From: Porphyrobacter sp. ULC335
GTDB taxonomy: Bacteria > Pseudomonadota > Alphaproteobacteria > Sphingomonadales > Sphingomonadaceae
DNA: 64,000 nt
Direction of reading: 5' to 3'
Assembly: GCF_025917005.1 (NCBI RefSeq)
Contig: NZ_CP078091.1
Coordinates: 2,976,001-3,040,000, forward strand
A program made the translations under genes and the position numbers. The notes below the pieces were generated by a model. It made no database searches. It was not told where the DNA came from and saw nothing but the letters and a program-made list of their open reading frames with translations. Below, piece by piece: positions 1-7,455 of this stretch (position 1 is its first letter; the number at the start of each line of letters is the position of its first letter).

Positions 1-136
1 AGCGGTGCTTGACCGTGGTCCCCGCATGGGCATCGCCCTTGACCCCCAGACCGGTGATGATGGTGATCGCCTCCACCACCTCCTTCGAGAAACGGTGGGC
101 GCCATCCCGCGCGACGGCGATGACCCGGCCTTCCAT
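1..136 (-). CDS. MOSC domain-containing protein, 5' part only
   Basis: The visible 45 codons run from an ATG at 136 off the left edge of the window, so only the N-terminus is seen. The residues read MEGRVIAVARDGAHRFSK, then ITIITGLGVKGDAHAG and TVKHR. The GLGVKGDAHAG..VKHR pattern is the start of the small MOSC proteins, a fold related to the C-terminus of molybdenum cofactor sulfurase and thought to carry sulfur on a conserved cysteine; that cysteine lies beyond the edge. The start is 8 nt after the stop of the upstream metallo-hydrolase gene, so the two are probably cotranscribed. The specific substrate cannot be told. Confidence 0.75.
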   Translation of the reverse strand, partial: MEGRVIAVARDGAHRFSKEVVEAITIITGLGVKGDAHAGTTVKHR

Positions 137-144
137 CGGCGGCT

Positions 145-816
145 TCAGCTCAGCGCGTAATCGCTGACGAAGGCGTTGGTCTTGCGTTCACGCCCGAAGG
201 TGCTCGTCGGGCCGTGGCCGGGGATGAACATCACGTCCTCGCCCAAGGGCCAGAGGCGCTGGGTGATCGAATCGATCAGGTCCTGATGATTGCCGCGCGG
301 GAAATCGGTGCGGCCGATCGAGCCCTGGAACAGCACATCGCCGACAATCGCGAAGCGGCTGGGTTCGTGGAAGAACACCACGTGGCCCGGCGTGTGGCCG
401 GGGCAGTGGATCACGTCGAGCGTCAATTCGCCCACCGTCACCGTGTCGCCATGCTTGAGCCAGCGGGTCGGGGTGAAGCTTTTCGCCACCATCCCCCAGC
501 GCGGGCCGTCGTCATCCAACTGGTCGATCCAGAAGAGGTCGTCCTCATGCGGGCCTTCGATGTCGAGGCCCAGTTCGTCGGCCAGCATCCCCGCCTGCCC
601 GCAATGGTCGAGATGCCCGTGGGTAACGAGGATCTTCTCCAGCGTAACGCCCGCCTTGGCGACGCCCTCTTTCAGCTTGTCGAGATCCCCGCCGGGATCG
701 ACCAGCGCGCCCTTCATGGTCTTGGTGCACCAGATCAGCGAGCAGTTCTGCTGGAGCGGCGTCACCGGGATGATCGCGGCGCGCATGGGGGGCGTGGGCT
801 TGGGTGTGTCGGTCAT
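145..816 (-). CDS. MBL-fold metallo-hydrolase (glyoxalase II-like)
   Basis: A 223-residue metallo-beta-lactamase fold protein. The dizinc signature THGHLDHCG is at residues 65-73, followed by HCPGHTPGH at 137-145, the bridging aspartate in IVGDVLF near 160, and a C-terminal histidine in FIPGHGPTS. This layout matches short hydroxyacylglutathione hydrolase-like enzymes (YcbL type), which hydrolyse thioesters such as S-lactoylglutathione in the cytoplasm. It is shorter than true GloB and lacks its C-terminal glutathione-binding helices, so the substrate is uncertain. It is followed after 8 nt by the MOSC gene; pairing with a sulfur-handling MOSC protein hints at thiol or sulfur metabolism, which is inference only. 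Confidence 0.85.
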   Translation of the reverse strand: MTDTPKPTPPMRAAIIPVTPLQQNCSLIWCTKTMKGALVDPGGDLDKLKEGVAKAGVTLEKILVTHGHLDHCGQAGMLADELGLDIEGPHEDDLFWIDQLDDDGPRWGMVAKSFTPTRWLKHGDTVTVGELTLDVIHCPGHTPGHVVFFHEPSRFAIVGDVLFQGSIGRTDFPRGNHQDLIDSITQRLWPLGEDVMFIPGHGPTSTFGRERKTNAFVSDYALS

Positions 817-852
817 GCGCCGGAGATGACAGTCGCACCGGCATCTTTCAAG

Positions 853-1350
853 TCAGTCGGACGCCCCATTCGCAAGCCAACTGTTGTAGCCACTGGTGCA
901 GCCCGCCAAGTAGGCCGCAGCCAGATCCCGCCTAGACGGCTCGAACAACAGGTGGGTAGTCAGGAATTCCAGCTCCTCGAACAAGACGGTGAACTGCCGA
1001 TCCATCGCATCGACGACAACGCCATTCTTTCTGGTCAACGGCGTCGCAATTGGCGGCTCAAGCCCGAAGCCATATTTGAGAGTCTCGAAGAGCAGATCTG
1101 TATGGGTTTCGCAGACCCCCTTTCGCGGTGTGCCAAATAGCCCGCACGGAAAATCGATGGTCCATTCGAGATTGCCGCACCGATCAACATGGCACCGCAC
1201 TGTCACGTCCTCGCAGTGCACGTGGACTGACGGGATCGGGCCGTTTTGCAGCGTGAAAGTGCCTTCGCGCCCTCCCAGCCGCTGACTGAGTTCCCCCGCA
1301 CGTTCCCGAAGGATCGTAGCAAGCTCGCTCGCTGTGGTGTCCCACGCCAT
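853..1350 (-). CDS. hypothetical protein cotranscribed with the S24 repressor
   Basis: A protein of about 165 residues with no signal peptide or membrane segment and no family I recognise. It has six cysteines scattered through the chain (for example HVHCEDVTVRCHVDRCGN) and a rather acidic, aromatic C-terminal half. I start it at the ATG at 1350, which overlaps the stop of the repressor gene as TGATG and is preceded by a purine-rich GGAAGGGGGGG stretch; a start at 1371 is also open. The coupling says it is made together with the repressor. Function unknown; a role as regulator-linked accessory or phage-derived gene is possible. Confidence 0.6.
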   Translation of the reverse strand: MAWDTTASELATILRERAGELSQRLGGREGTFTLQNGPIPSVHVHCEDVTVRCHVDRCGNLEWTIDFPCGLFGTPRKGVCETHTDLLFETLKYGFGLEPPIATPLTRKNGVVVDAMDRQFTVLFEELEFLTTHLLFEPSRRDLAAAYLAGCTSGYNSWLANGASD

Positions 1351-2030
1351 CACACCCGCCCCCCCTTCCACACAACCCGCCCGATAATCGTCACCTCATC
1401 CACCGCGACCTCCACAGGCGGGTAGGCGAAATTCTGCGAGAGCAGCGCCACCCGCCCCGGCCCCGCGCTGGCGACGCGCTTCACCATCAGCGTCTCGCCC
1501 AGCCGCACCACGTGGATGCCGTCGCGGAACGGGCGCGGGCTGCAATCGATGAGGATTTCGTCGCCATTGTTGAGCAGCGGCTCCATCGAATCCCCCTCGA
1601 CCGTGATCGCTGATAGCTGCGCGCGCTCCAGCCCCTGTTCCGCCAGCCAGCGGCGCGAGAAGCGGAAGGTGTCGAAGGCGGCTTCGCTGCCCGGCACCCT
1701 GCCCGGCCCGGCTGACGCGCCGACATCAAGCCGCGGCACATCCACCCAGTCACCTGCATCGCGCGTCCTGCCGGCCTTTGTATAGGAATTTTCCTGCGCC
1801 TCGCGCAATTCCTCCTCTCCGACGCCGAGAAAGCGCGCAAGCGTGGCACGGTCCTGCTCCTCAAGCTTGCGGGGTGAGCCTTTGCGAATGAATTGCTGGA
1901 GATAGGACGGATTACGCCCGAGCAATTCGGAGAGCGCGGCCAGGCTGACGCCCCGTACCTGCGACAATTCCAGCAAACGCGCCCGCGGGCCGGAGGGTGT
2001 TTCGGCGGGAATCTGTTGGGTTTCCTTCAT
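1350..2030 (-). CDS. XRE/S24 family LexA-like transcriptional repressor
   Basis: A 226-residue protein with an N-terminal helix-turn-helix (about residues 18-55, SLAALSELLGRNPSYLQQFI) and a C-terminal S24 peptidase/dimerisation domain. The serine-lysine dyad is Ser148 in VEGDSMEP and Lys184 in LMVKRV, and an Ala-Gly bond at 107-108 (GASAGPG) lies where LexA/CI-type repressors self-cleave. It is therefore predicted to repress DNA and be inactivated by RecA-stimulated autoproteolysis. It is divergent from two small genes, and the region just upstream of its start carries repeated TTCCTA half-sites, consistent with autoregulation. It resembles phage CI-like regulators, but no other phage gene is near. 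Confidence 0.88.
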   Translation of the reverse strand: MKETQQIPAETPSGPRARLLELSQVRGVSLAALSELLGRNPSYLQQFIRKGSPRKLEEQDRATLARFLGVGEEELREAQENSYTKAGRTRDAGDWVDVPRLDVGASAGPGRVPGSEAAFDTFRFSRRWLAEQGLERAQLSAITVEGDSMEPLLNNGDEILIDCSPRPFRDGIHVVRLGETLMVKRVASAGPGRVALLSQNFAYPPVEVAVDEVTIIGRVVWKGGRV

Positions 2031-2036
2031 GGGAAC

Positions 2037-2073
2037 TTCCTACACGAAGGATTTTTCCTAGACAAGTAGGAAA
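2037..2073. promoter_or_regulatory. operator-like array of TTCCTA/TAGGAA half-sites
   Basis: Between the repressor start (2030) and the divergent genes there are three copies of one half-site: TTCCTA at 2037-2042, TTTCCTA at 2054-2060 and its inverse TAGGAAA at 2067-2073. The last two form a perfect 7-bp dyad with a 6-nt spacer. The position, hugging the repressor start, fits an autoregulatory operator for the S24 protein. Seen directly: the repeats. Inferred: what binds them. Confidence 0.55.
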
Positions 2074-2153
2074 TGTTTTGAGACAAAACAGGAACATCGA
2101 GTGATTCGTCGATGCGCAATAACCCAGATCAGCAATCAACAGGGACGCAAACC

Positions 2154-2357
2154 ATGCTGCTTCGGACCATCGAAACCTTCCTCAGGGCCCACGCCATGCC
2201 CGCCACCAAATTCGGGCGGCTCGCTGCCCATGATCCGCGCTTCGTGCTCGATCTGCGGATGGGTCGCATCCCCCGCCCCGATACCGAATTGCGCACCCGC
2301 GCCTGGATGCAAGGCTATGCCGCCTGCACCGCCGAACTTGTGAAGGAAGCCGCATGA
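2154..2357 (+). CDS. small helical protein divergent from the repressor
   Basis: A 67-residue protein beginning MLLRTIETFLRAHAMPATKFGR and continuing LAAHDPRFVLDLRMGRIPRPDTE. The pattern of a short helical N-terminus, then a KFGRLA..DPRFVLDLR..R segment looks like a degenerate helix-turn-helix of an XRE-like DNA-binding protein. I chose the ATG at 2154 because AGGGA lies 8 nt upstream; an in-frame ATG at 2112 has no such site. Its end overlaps the next gene by 4 nt (ATGA). With the divergent S24 repressor it forms a CI/Cro-like arrangement. The function is not known. Confidence 0.6.
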   Translation: MLLRTIETFLRAHAMPATKFGRLAAHDPRFVLDLRMGRIPRPDTELRTRAWMQGYAACTAELVKEAA

Positions 2358-2761
2358 TGCTGACCGAAAGCCTGCGCGATCCCTTCGCGCATATCTTCGC
2401 CGATTTCGATTCCATCGAGGTCAAATCCGTCGCCGCCCTGCGCCCGCGCCGTTCGCTCGCGGACAGGATCCGGGCCGCATTGATGCAGCTGACCGGCGGC
2501 GCGGGCACGGTGCTGTCCCACGAGGAGAAAGCCTGGGCGTCGATCACCTTCGCAGGCACGCGGCATGAAATGGTGCTGGAATTCTGCGGGCCGGACGCGG
2601 TCGCGGCGGGCGAAGAGCTGATCGAGCGCTTGCCCGATCACGAATTCGCCCTGCCCGGCCAGCTGGTCGCCGATGCCACCATCACCAAGGTCGACCACCG
2701 CTTCGGCGCGATGGAGCGGCTGGAGGTGACGGCGGTGTTGTTGTTGCTGGAGGAGGGGTGA
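2354..2761 (+). CDS. conserved hypothetical protein
   Basis: A 135-residue soluble protein, translationally coupled to the preceding small gene through an ATGA overlap. It has a basic helical segment (LRPRRSLADRIRAALMQL, about 29-46) followed by an alpha/beta part ending in VTAVLLLLEEG. No catalytic motif or cofactor site is visible. Base composition matches the neighbours. The two-gene unit faces the S24 repressor gene and is probably under its control. I do not recognise a named family. Confidence 0.6.
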   Translation: MMLTESLRDPFAHIFADFDSIEVKSVAALRPRRSLADRIRAALMQLTGGAGTVLSHEEKAWASITFAGTRHEMVLEFCGPDAVAAGEELIERLPDHEFALPGQLVADATITKVDHRFGAMERLEVTAVLLLLEEG

Positions 2762-2769
2762 TCTTCTAG

Positions 2770-2898
2770 CCCCCTCCTTTTCAGAGGAGGGGGTTGGGGG
2801 TGGTGGCGAGCGCAGCGAGCGCACAGCATACACCACCCCGCTGCGACTAGGCTCGCTGCGCTCACCAAGTCTCGCGCCCCTCCTCTGAAGAGGAGGGG
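2770..2898. repeat. paired CCCCTCC palindromes between convergent genes
   Basis: Two strong dyads lie in the 140-nt gap between convergent genes. The first is CCCCCTCCT (2770-2778) with AGGAGGGGG (2785-2793); the second is CCCCTCCTCT (2877-2886) with AGAGGAGGGG (2889-2898). The intervening sequence also holds complementary GCTCGCTGCGCT/AGCGCAGCGAGC blocks, so the whole 130 nt could fold as one cruciform. It probably terminates both flanking transcripts. Similar CCCCTCC dyads are frequent intergenic repeats in sphingomonads (my recollection). Confidence 0.6.
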
Positions 2899-2901
2899 GA
2901 G

Positions 2902-4338
2902 CTAAACCCGCCGCACCACCAGATTCCTTATCTCGCTCATGTCCTCCATCGCGAAACGGATTCCTTCGCGGCCCAGGCCTGAATCCTTCACGCCGCCGTA
3001 GGGCATGTTGTCGACGCGGTAGCTCGGCACGTCGTTGATGACGACACCGCCGACTTCGAGCCGGTCCCACGCGTCGAACATCTGGAACAGGTCGCGGGTG
3101 AAGATGCCCGCCTGCAGGCCGAACTTGGAGTTGTTCACCTCCTCCAGCGCCGCGTCGAAATGCGTGAAGCGTTGCAGGATGGCGAGCGGGCCGAAGGCTT
3201 CCTCGTTCTTGGCCTTGGCGTCATCGGGCACGCCTTCGAGCAGCGTCGCTTCCAGCATATTGCCGCGCGACAGGCCGCCGCCGCACAGCAGGGTCGCGCC
3301 CGCTGCAACCGCCTCGTCGATCCAGCCCTTCAACCGCTTGGCCTCGCCGTCCGAGATCATCGGCCCGATGAAGGTGTTGCGGTCCTTGGGATCGCCCGCG
3401 ACAAGCTTGCCTGCGCGCTCGACCAGCATCGCCTTGAAGCGGTCGTAAACCTCGTCGTGGATCAGGATGCGCTGCACCCCGATGCAGGACTGGCCCGACT
3501 GGTAGAAGGCGCCGAAGATCACCCGCTCCAAGGCGTCGGCCAGATCGGCGTCGCGATCGATAATCACCGCGGCATTGCCGCCGAGTTCGAGCACGACCTT
3601 CTTCTTGCCCGCCTTGGCCTTCAGGTCCCAGCCGACGCCGGGCGATCCGGTGAAGCTCAGCAGCTTCAGCCGCTCATCCTCGGTGAACAGATCGGCCCCG
3701 TCGCGGCTGGCAGGGAGGATGCTGAACGCGCCCTCGGGCAGGATGTCGCATTCGGCCAGCACCTCGCCCATGATGATCGCGCCCAGCGGCGTCTTGCTGG
3801 CAGGCTTCATCACAAAGGGGCAGCCGACCGCGATGGCGGGCGCAATCTTGTGCGCGGCGAGGTTGAGGGGGAAGTTGAACGGCGAGATGAAGCTGCACGG
3901 CCCGATCGGCACGCGCCTCCACATGCCCATGTAGCCCTTGGCCCGCGCCGAAATGTCGAGCGGCTGGACTTCGCCGTAGTTCCTCACCGATTCCTCGGCG
4001 GCGATGCGGAAGGTGTCGATCAGGCGGGTGACCTCGCCCTCGGCATCCTTGATCGGCTTGCCCGCTTCCACGCACAGCGCATAGGCGAGTTCGTCAAACC
4101 GTTCCTTGAACCGCGCGACGCAGTGCATCAGCACGCCCTGCTTCTCGAAGCTCGCGAGCCGCGCCATCGGCTCGGCCGCACGCACGGCCCCGGCGATGGC
4201 TTCCTCGATCACATCGGGCGTGGCCAGCGCGGTGCGGAAGGCGACCTCGCCGGTGTATTTGTCCGTGACCTCCAAATCGGTGTTGGGCTGCACCGCCTTG
4301 TTGTTGAGGTAGAGAGGGTAGGTGGATTTGAGTTTCAC
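2902..4338 (-). CDS. NAD(P)-dependent aldehyde dehydrogenase
   Basis: A 478-residue ALDH superfamily enzyme that oxidises an aldehyde to the acid. Visible active-site elements are Asn155 (SPFNFPLN), Lys178 (VMKPASKTP), the general base Glu251 (VLELGGNAA) and the nucleophile Cys285 (GQSCIGVQR). Length is typical of soluble bacterial ALDHs. The sequence resembles the group that includes lactaldehyde, phosphonoacetaldehyde and non-phosphorylating glyceraldehyde-3-phosphate dehydrogenases, but the substrate cannot be fixed. It lies downstream of a ThDP-dependent acetolactate synthase-type gene in the same direction, separated by the GIY-YIG cassette, which suggests a decarboxylase-plus-dehydrogenase pair that the cassette has split. 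Confidence 0.88.
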   Translation of the reverse strand: MKLKSTYPLYLNNKAVQPNTDLEVTDKYTGEVAFRTALATPDVIEEAIAGAVRAAEPMARLASFEKQGVLMHCVARFKERFDELAYALCVEAGKPIKDAEGEVTRLIDTFRIAAEESVRNYGEVQPLDISARAKGYMGMWRRVPIGPCSFISPFNFPLNLAAHKIAPAIAVGCPFVMKPASKTPLGAIIMGEVLAECDILPEGAFSILPASRDGADLFTEDERLKLLSFTGSPGVGWDLKAKAGKKKVVLELGGNAAVIIDRDADLADALERVIFGAFYQSGQSCIGVQRILIHDEVYDRFKAMLVERAGKLVAGDPKDRNTFIGPMISDGEAKRLKGWIDEAVAAGATLLCGGGLSRGNMLEATLLEGVPDDAKAKNEEAFGPLAILQRFTHFDAALEEVNNSKFGLQAGIFTRDLFQMFDAWDRLEVGGVVINDVPSYRVDNMPYGGVKDSGLGREGIRFAMEDMSEIRNLVVRRV

Positions 4339-4355
4339 GCGATGTCTCCAACTGT

Positions 4356-4381
4356 GTCATCCCCGCGAAAGCGGGGACCCA
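4356..4381. repeat. left 26-bp inverted repeat of the GIY-YIG cassette
   Basis: This 26-bp sequence is itself palindromic (CCCCGC GAAA GCGGGG core, flanked by GTCAT and ACCCA) and is the exact reverse complement of 4697-4722. The two copies bracket the GIY-YIG gene at 4394-4687. The core resembles intergenic REP-like palindromes that are frequent in sphingomonads. Confidence 0.8.
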
Positions 4382-4393
4382 GAGCGGCAAGTC

Positions 4394-4687
4394 TCAGGCG
4401 TTGATCCGGTCGTAGAGATCGAGCCATTGCGGGTTGTCCCGCTCGATCAATTCGAGCTTCCACGCCCGCCGCCATTTCTTGATCCGCTTCTCCCGCAGGA
4501 TCGCTTCATTCACGTCACCGAACGCTTCCACATGCACAAGACGGTGCACGCCGTAGCGCTTGGTAAATCCTTCTGTGGCTCCCGTTCTGTGTTGCCAGAT
4601 CCGTGCAGCGAGGTCCCCTGTCACGCCAATATACAGCGTTCCGTTGCGACCGCTCGCGAGGATGTAGACGTGATAGGTCTTATCCAT
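4394..4687 (-). CDS. GIY-YIG nuclease superfamily protein (YhbQ/UPF0213-like)
   Basis: A 97-residue single-domain GIY-YIG protein. The family motifs are visible: YHVYIL (5-10) for the GIY strand, LYIGVT (18-23) for the YIG strand, a conserved arginine at 29 (AARIWQH), and the downstream ILREKRIKKW helix (63-72) with the metal-site glutamate E61 nearby. Stand-alone proteins of this size have putative structure-specific endonuclease activity and are little characterised. The gene sits alone between two perfect 26-bp inverted REP-like repeats, 12 nt from one and 9 nt from the other. It could be a repeat-associated cassette whose nuclease acts on the palindromes; that is inference. Confidence 0.9.
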   Translation of the reverse strand: MDKTYHVYILASGRNGTLYIGVTGDLAARIWQHRTGATEGFTKRYGVHRLVHVEAFGDVNEAILREKRIKKWRRAWKLELIERDNPQWLDLYDRINA

Positions 4688-4696
4688 GGCCGCCCC

Positions 4697-4722
4697 TGGG
4701 TCCCCGCTTTCGCGGGGATGAC
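4697..4722. repeat. right 26-bp inverted repeat of the GIY-YIG cassette
   Basis: Exact inverted copy of 4356-4381, placed just upstream of the GIY-YIG start codon (4687). Between it and the end of the acetolactate synthase gene (4742) there are only 19 nt. Confidence 0.8.
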
Positions 4723-4741
4723 AAGCGTCTGCGAAATGGGT

Positions 4742-6397
4742 CTACAACTCCTTGCTCAGCCGCTTGATATCGTGGTTCAGGATCTGGTCGTTCTCGGTAT
4801 AGTCGACCGGGCAATCGATCAGATGCACCCCCGGCGTGGCGAGGCAATGAGCCAGCAGGTCGGTGAGATGTTCACTCGACGTTACCCGATGCCCGATCGC
4901 GCCGTAGCTTTCGGCATATTTCACGAAGTCGGGGTTGCCATAGGTCAGGCCGAAATCGGCAAAGCCCATGTTGGCCTGCTTCCAGCGGATCATCCCGTAG
5001 GCATCGTCGCGCAGGATCAGCACGGTGAGATTGAGGCCGAGGCGCACCGCGGTCTCCATCTCCTGCGAATTCATCATGAAGCCGCCATCGCCGCAGATCG
5101 CCATCACCTTGCGATCCGGATAGAGCATCGAACTCATCATCGCGCTCGGCAGGCCTGCGCCCATCGTCGCCAGCGCGTTATCCAGCAGCACGGTGTTGGG
5201 CAGGTAGGCGCTGTAACCGCGCGCGAACCAGATCTTGTACACCCCGTTGTCGAGGCAGATGATCCCGTCCTCCGGCATCGCCCCCCTCACCTGTGCCACC
5301 AGATGCGGCGGGAAAATCGGGAAGCGCGTGTCTGCGGCGAGCGGCGCGGTGTGCGCGACTTCGGCGGCGCGGTATTCGAGCATCCGGCGCACATCCCAGC
5401 GGCCTTGCGGGACGATGTCCTCCTTGATCTGGTAGATCGCGTTGGAAATGTCGCCGATCACTTCGATGTGCGGGAAGTAAACCGGATCGACCTCGGCCGT
5501 GCGGGTCGAGACGTGGATCACCGTCGGCCCGTCCGCGTGCATGAAGAAGGGCGGCTTTTCGATCACATCGTGGCCGATATTGACGATGCAATCCGCGTCC
5601 TGAATCGCGCGGTGGACGAAGTCTCCCGCCGAAAGCGCCGCGCAGCCGAGGAACAGCGGGTGGCGTTCATCGACCACGCCCTTGCCCATCTGGGTGGTGA
5701 CGAAGGGAATGCCGGTCTTGTCGATCAGCTGGCGCAGCATCCGACCGGTCATCTTGCGGTTCGCGCCCGCGCCGATGACGAGGATCGGAGCCTTCGCGCC
5801 TTCGATCGCCAGCACCGCCTGACGCACTGCCTTTTCCTCGGCGCTGGGCCTGCGGGCAAGGCTGGCGGGGATCGGGCGGCTGGAGGTCTGCTCCTCGGCA
5901 ATATCCTCGGGGAATTCGAGATGCACCGCGCCCGGCTTTTCCTCCTCGGCCAGCCGGATCGCCTCGCGCACGCGGCTGGGGATGTTGTCGGCGCTGGCCA
6001 GCTGGTGCGCGTATTTGGTGATCGGGCTCATCATCGCCACGACATCGAGGATCTGGAAGCGGCCCTGTTTCGATTTCTTGATCGGCTTCTGCCCGGTGAT
6101 CGCCAGCGTCGGCATCCCGCCAAGCTGCGAATAGGCCACCGCGGTCACCATATTGGTCGCCCCCGGGCCGAGCGTGGCCAGAAACACGCCGGTCTTGCCG
6201 GTGTGCCGGCCATAGGTCGCGGCCATGAAGCCTGCGCCCTGTTCATGCCGGGTCAGGATCAACTTGATCTTGCCGGACTTCGACAGGCTTTCGAGGAAAT
6301 CGAGGTTCTCCTCCCCCGGCACGCCGAAGATGTACTCGACGCCCTCGGCCTCGAGGCACTCGATGAACAGATCGGAAGCCTTCTGTGTCTCGCTCAT
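4742..6397 (-). CDS. acetolactate synthase large subunit-like ThDP enzyme
   Basis: A 551-residue thiamine-diphosphate enzyme of the IlvB/AlsS group. The catalytic glutamate is in TRHEQGAGFM (Glu52); the C-terminal ThDP/Mg motif is GDGGFMMN followed by LILRDDAYGMIRWKQ. The C-terminal PVDYTEND and the lack of any small (regulatory) subunit gene nearby resemble catabolic AlsS-type enzymes more than the anabolic IlvBN pair, but acetolactate synthesis itself is not proven. The ATG at 6397 was chosen because translation then opens MSETQKASDLFIECLEAEG, the family start, with a GGGGGG ribosome-binding stretch just upstream; longer in-frame extension upstream lacks homology. It lies upstream of the aldehyde dehydrogenase gene. 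Confidence 0.85.
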   Translation of the reverse strand: MSETQKASDLFIECLEAEGVEYIFGVPGEENLDFLESLSKSGKIKLILTRHEQGAGFMAATYGRHTGKTGVFLATLGPGATNMVTAVAYSQLGGMPTLAITGQKPIKKSKQGRFQILDVVAMMSPITKYAHQLASADNIPSRVREAIRLAEEEKPGAVHLEFPEDIAEEQTSSRPIPASLARRPSAEEKAVRQAVLAIEGAKAPILVIGAGANRKMTGRMLRQLIDKTGIPFVTTQMGKGVVDERHPLFLGCAALSAGDFVHRAIQDADCIVNIGHDVIEKPPFFMHADGPTVIHVSTRTAEVDPVYFPHIEVIGDISNAIYQIKEDIVPQGRWDVRRMLEYRAAEVAHTAPLAADTRFPIFPPHLVAQVRGAMPEDGIICLDNGVYKIWFARGYSAYLPNTVLLDNALATMGAGLPSAMMSSMLYPDRKVMAICGDGGFMMNSQEMETAVRLGLNLTVLILRDDAYGMIRWKQANMGFADFGLTYGNPDFVKYAESYGAIGHRVTSSEHLTDLLAHCLATPGVHLIDCPVDYTENDQILNHDIKRLSKEL

Positions 6398-6506
6398 GTC
6401 TGCAATCCCCCCATTGCTGCGCGCAGCCCTCCGGCTGGCGCTTGGTGATGGACCGCAATAGCCGCCTTGTATTGCAGAAAAGCGCCAAGCCGCGCTGCGG
6501 GCGGGA

Positions 6507-7445
6507 TCAATACCCCAGACGCGGGTCAAACACCGGCGCGACAGGCTCTCCGCGCAAATATCTGCCGAGGTTTTCGAGAAAGCGGTTTGCAGAGCGCACG
6601 AACATCTTGTCCTGCGCGCGGCCCGACAGGTGCATCGAGATATGCGCATTGGGCAGCGACCATAGCGGATGGTCGGCGGGCAGCGGCTCGGGTGTGGTCA
6701 CATCAAGGAACGCGCCGCCGATGGCCTTGTTCGTTAGCGCTTCGATCAGCGCGGGCTGATCGATCACGGAGCCGCGCGCGATGTTGACGATCACCGCGTC
6801 GGATTTCATCGCCGCCAGCTCGCCTGCGCCGATCATGCCCTCGGTTTCGGGGGTGGCAGGGACAGCGAGGATGATCCAGTCGAACTCGCCCAGCCGCGCG
6901 CGCCATTCGTCGGGGCCCAGGGTGTTTTCGCCCGGCGAGCGGCGCACCACGCTCACATCGACATCGAAGGCGGCAAGACGCGGCTCGATCAGCTTGCCGA
7001 TCGCGCCGTAGCCGAGCAGCAGCGCCTTCGATCCCGCCAGCTCGCGCTTGCCGGGGCTGTCGAGCAGCCATTCATGCCGGTCCTGCGCGCGCACCACCTC
7101 GCGGTAGCCCTTGGCGATGTTGAGCATCCCCATCACCACATATTCGGCGATGGTGATGGCGTTGATCCCCGCCCCGTTGGTGACGGTGATCCCGCGCTCG
7201 ATCAGCACATCCATCGGAAGAAAATCGAGCCCCGCGTAGATCGAATTGAGCCACTTGAGCTTTTTGGCCGCGCGCAGGGTTTCAGCCATTGCGGCCTGAT
7301 CGTTCATGTCGAACCAGCCGATTTCGGCGTCCGCTACGGCGCTCTTGGCTTCCTCGGCGGACATGAACCAGCGCACATCAAGGCCCGCAGGCAGGCGCGG
7401 TTCGAGCATGGGGCGGATCAGGCCGGAGATCGCGAGAATGGTCAT
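6507..7445 (-). CDS. D-2-hydroxyacid dehydrogenase
   Basis: A 312-residue NAD(P)-dependent oxidoreductase that interconverts 2-oxoacids and D-2-hydroxyacids. The Rossmann motif is LLGYGAIG (143-150), and the catalytic triad is Arg224 (NIARGSVID), Glu253 (TTPEPLP) and His272 (ISMHLSG). The start ATG at 7445 is 10 nt after the stop of the upstream membrane-protein gene, so they are likely cotranscribed; an extended reading frame further upstream would overlap that gene. It resembles the GhrA/glyoxylate reductase branch, but the substrate is open. It precedes the acetolactate synthase gene in the same direction. Confidence 0.88.
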   Translation of the reverse strand: MTILAISGLIRPMLEPRLPAGLDVRWFMSAEEAKSAVADAEIGWFDMNDQAAMAETLRAAKKLKWLNSIYAGLDFLPMDVLIERGITVTNGAGINAITIAEYVVMGMLNIAKGYREVVRAQDRHEWLLDSPGKRELAGSKALLLGYGAIGKLIEPRLAAFDVDVSVVRRSPGENTLGPDEWRARLGEFDWIILAVPATPETEGMIGAGELAAMKSDAVIVNIARGSVIDQPALIEALTNKAIGGAFLDVTTPEPLPADHPLWSLPNAHISMHLSGRAQDKMFVRSANRFLENLGRYLRGEPVAPVFDPRLGY

Positions 7446-7455
7446 GTCCGGATCG

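Noticed and set aside
214..1140. Long plus-strand open frame across the metallo-hydrolase gene
   Set aside because: It is antisense to a clear MBL protein and reads as Arg/His/Val-rich low-information sequence, as expected from GC-rich third positions.
1371..1378. C7 run near the end of the S24 gene as a third frameshifting tract
   Set aside because: With seven bases the frame reads through to the expected end (WKGGRV), so nothing is broken.
1..2761. Prophage remnant
   Set aside because: Only the S24 repressor and small genes resemble phage regulators; there is no integrase, structural gene or attachment repeat.
4322..6448. 708-codon plus-strand frame over the acetolactate synthase gene
   Set aside because: Antisense to a protein with intact ThDP motifs and running through the GIY-YIG cassette; no recognisable domain.
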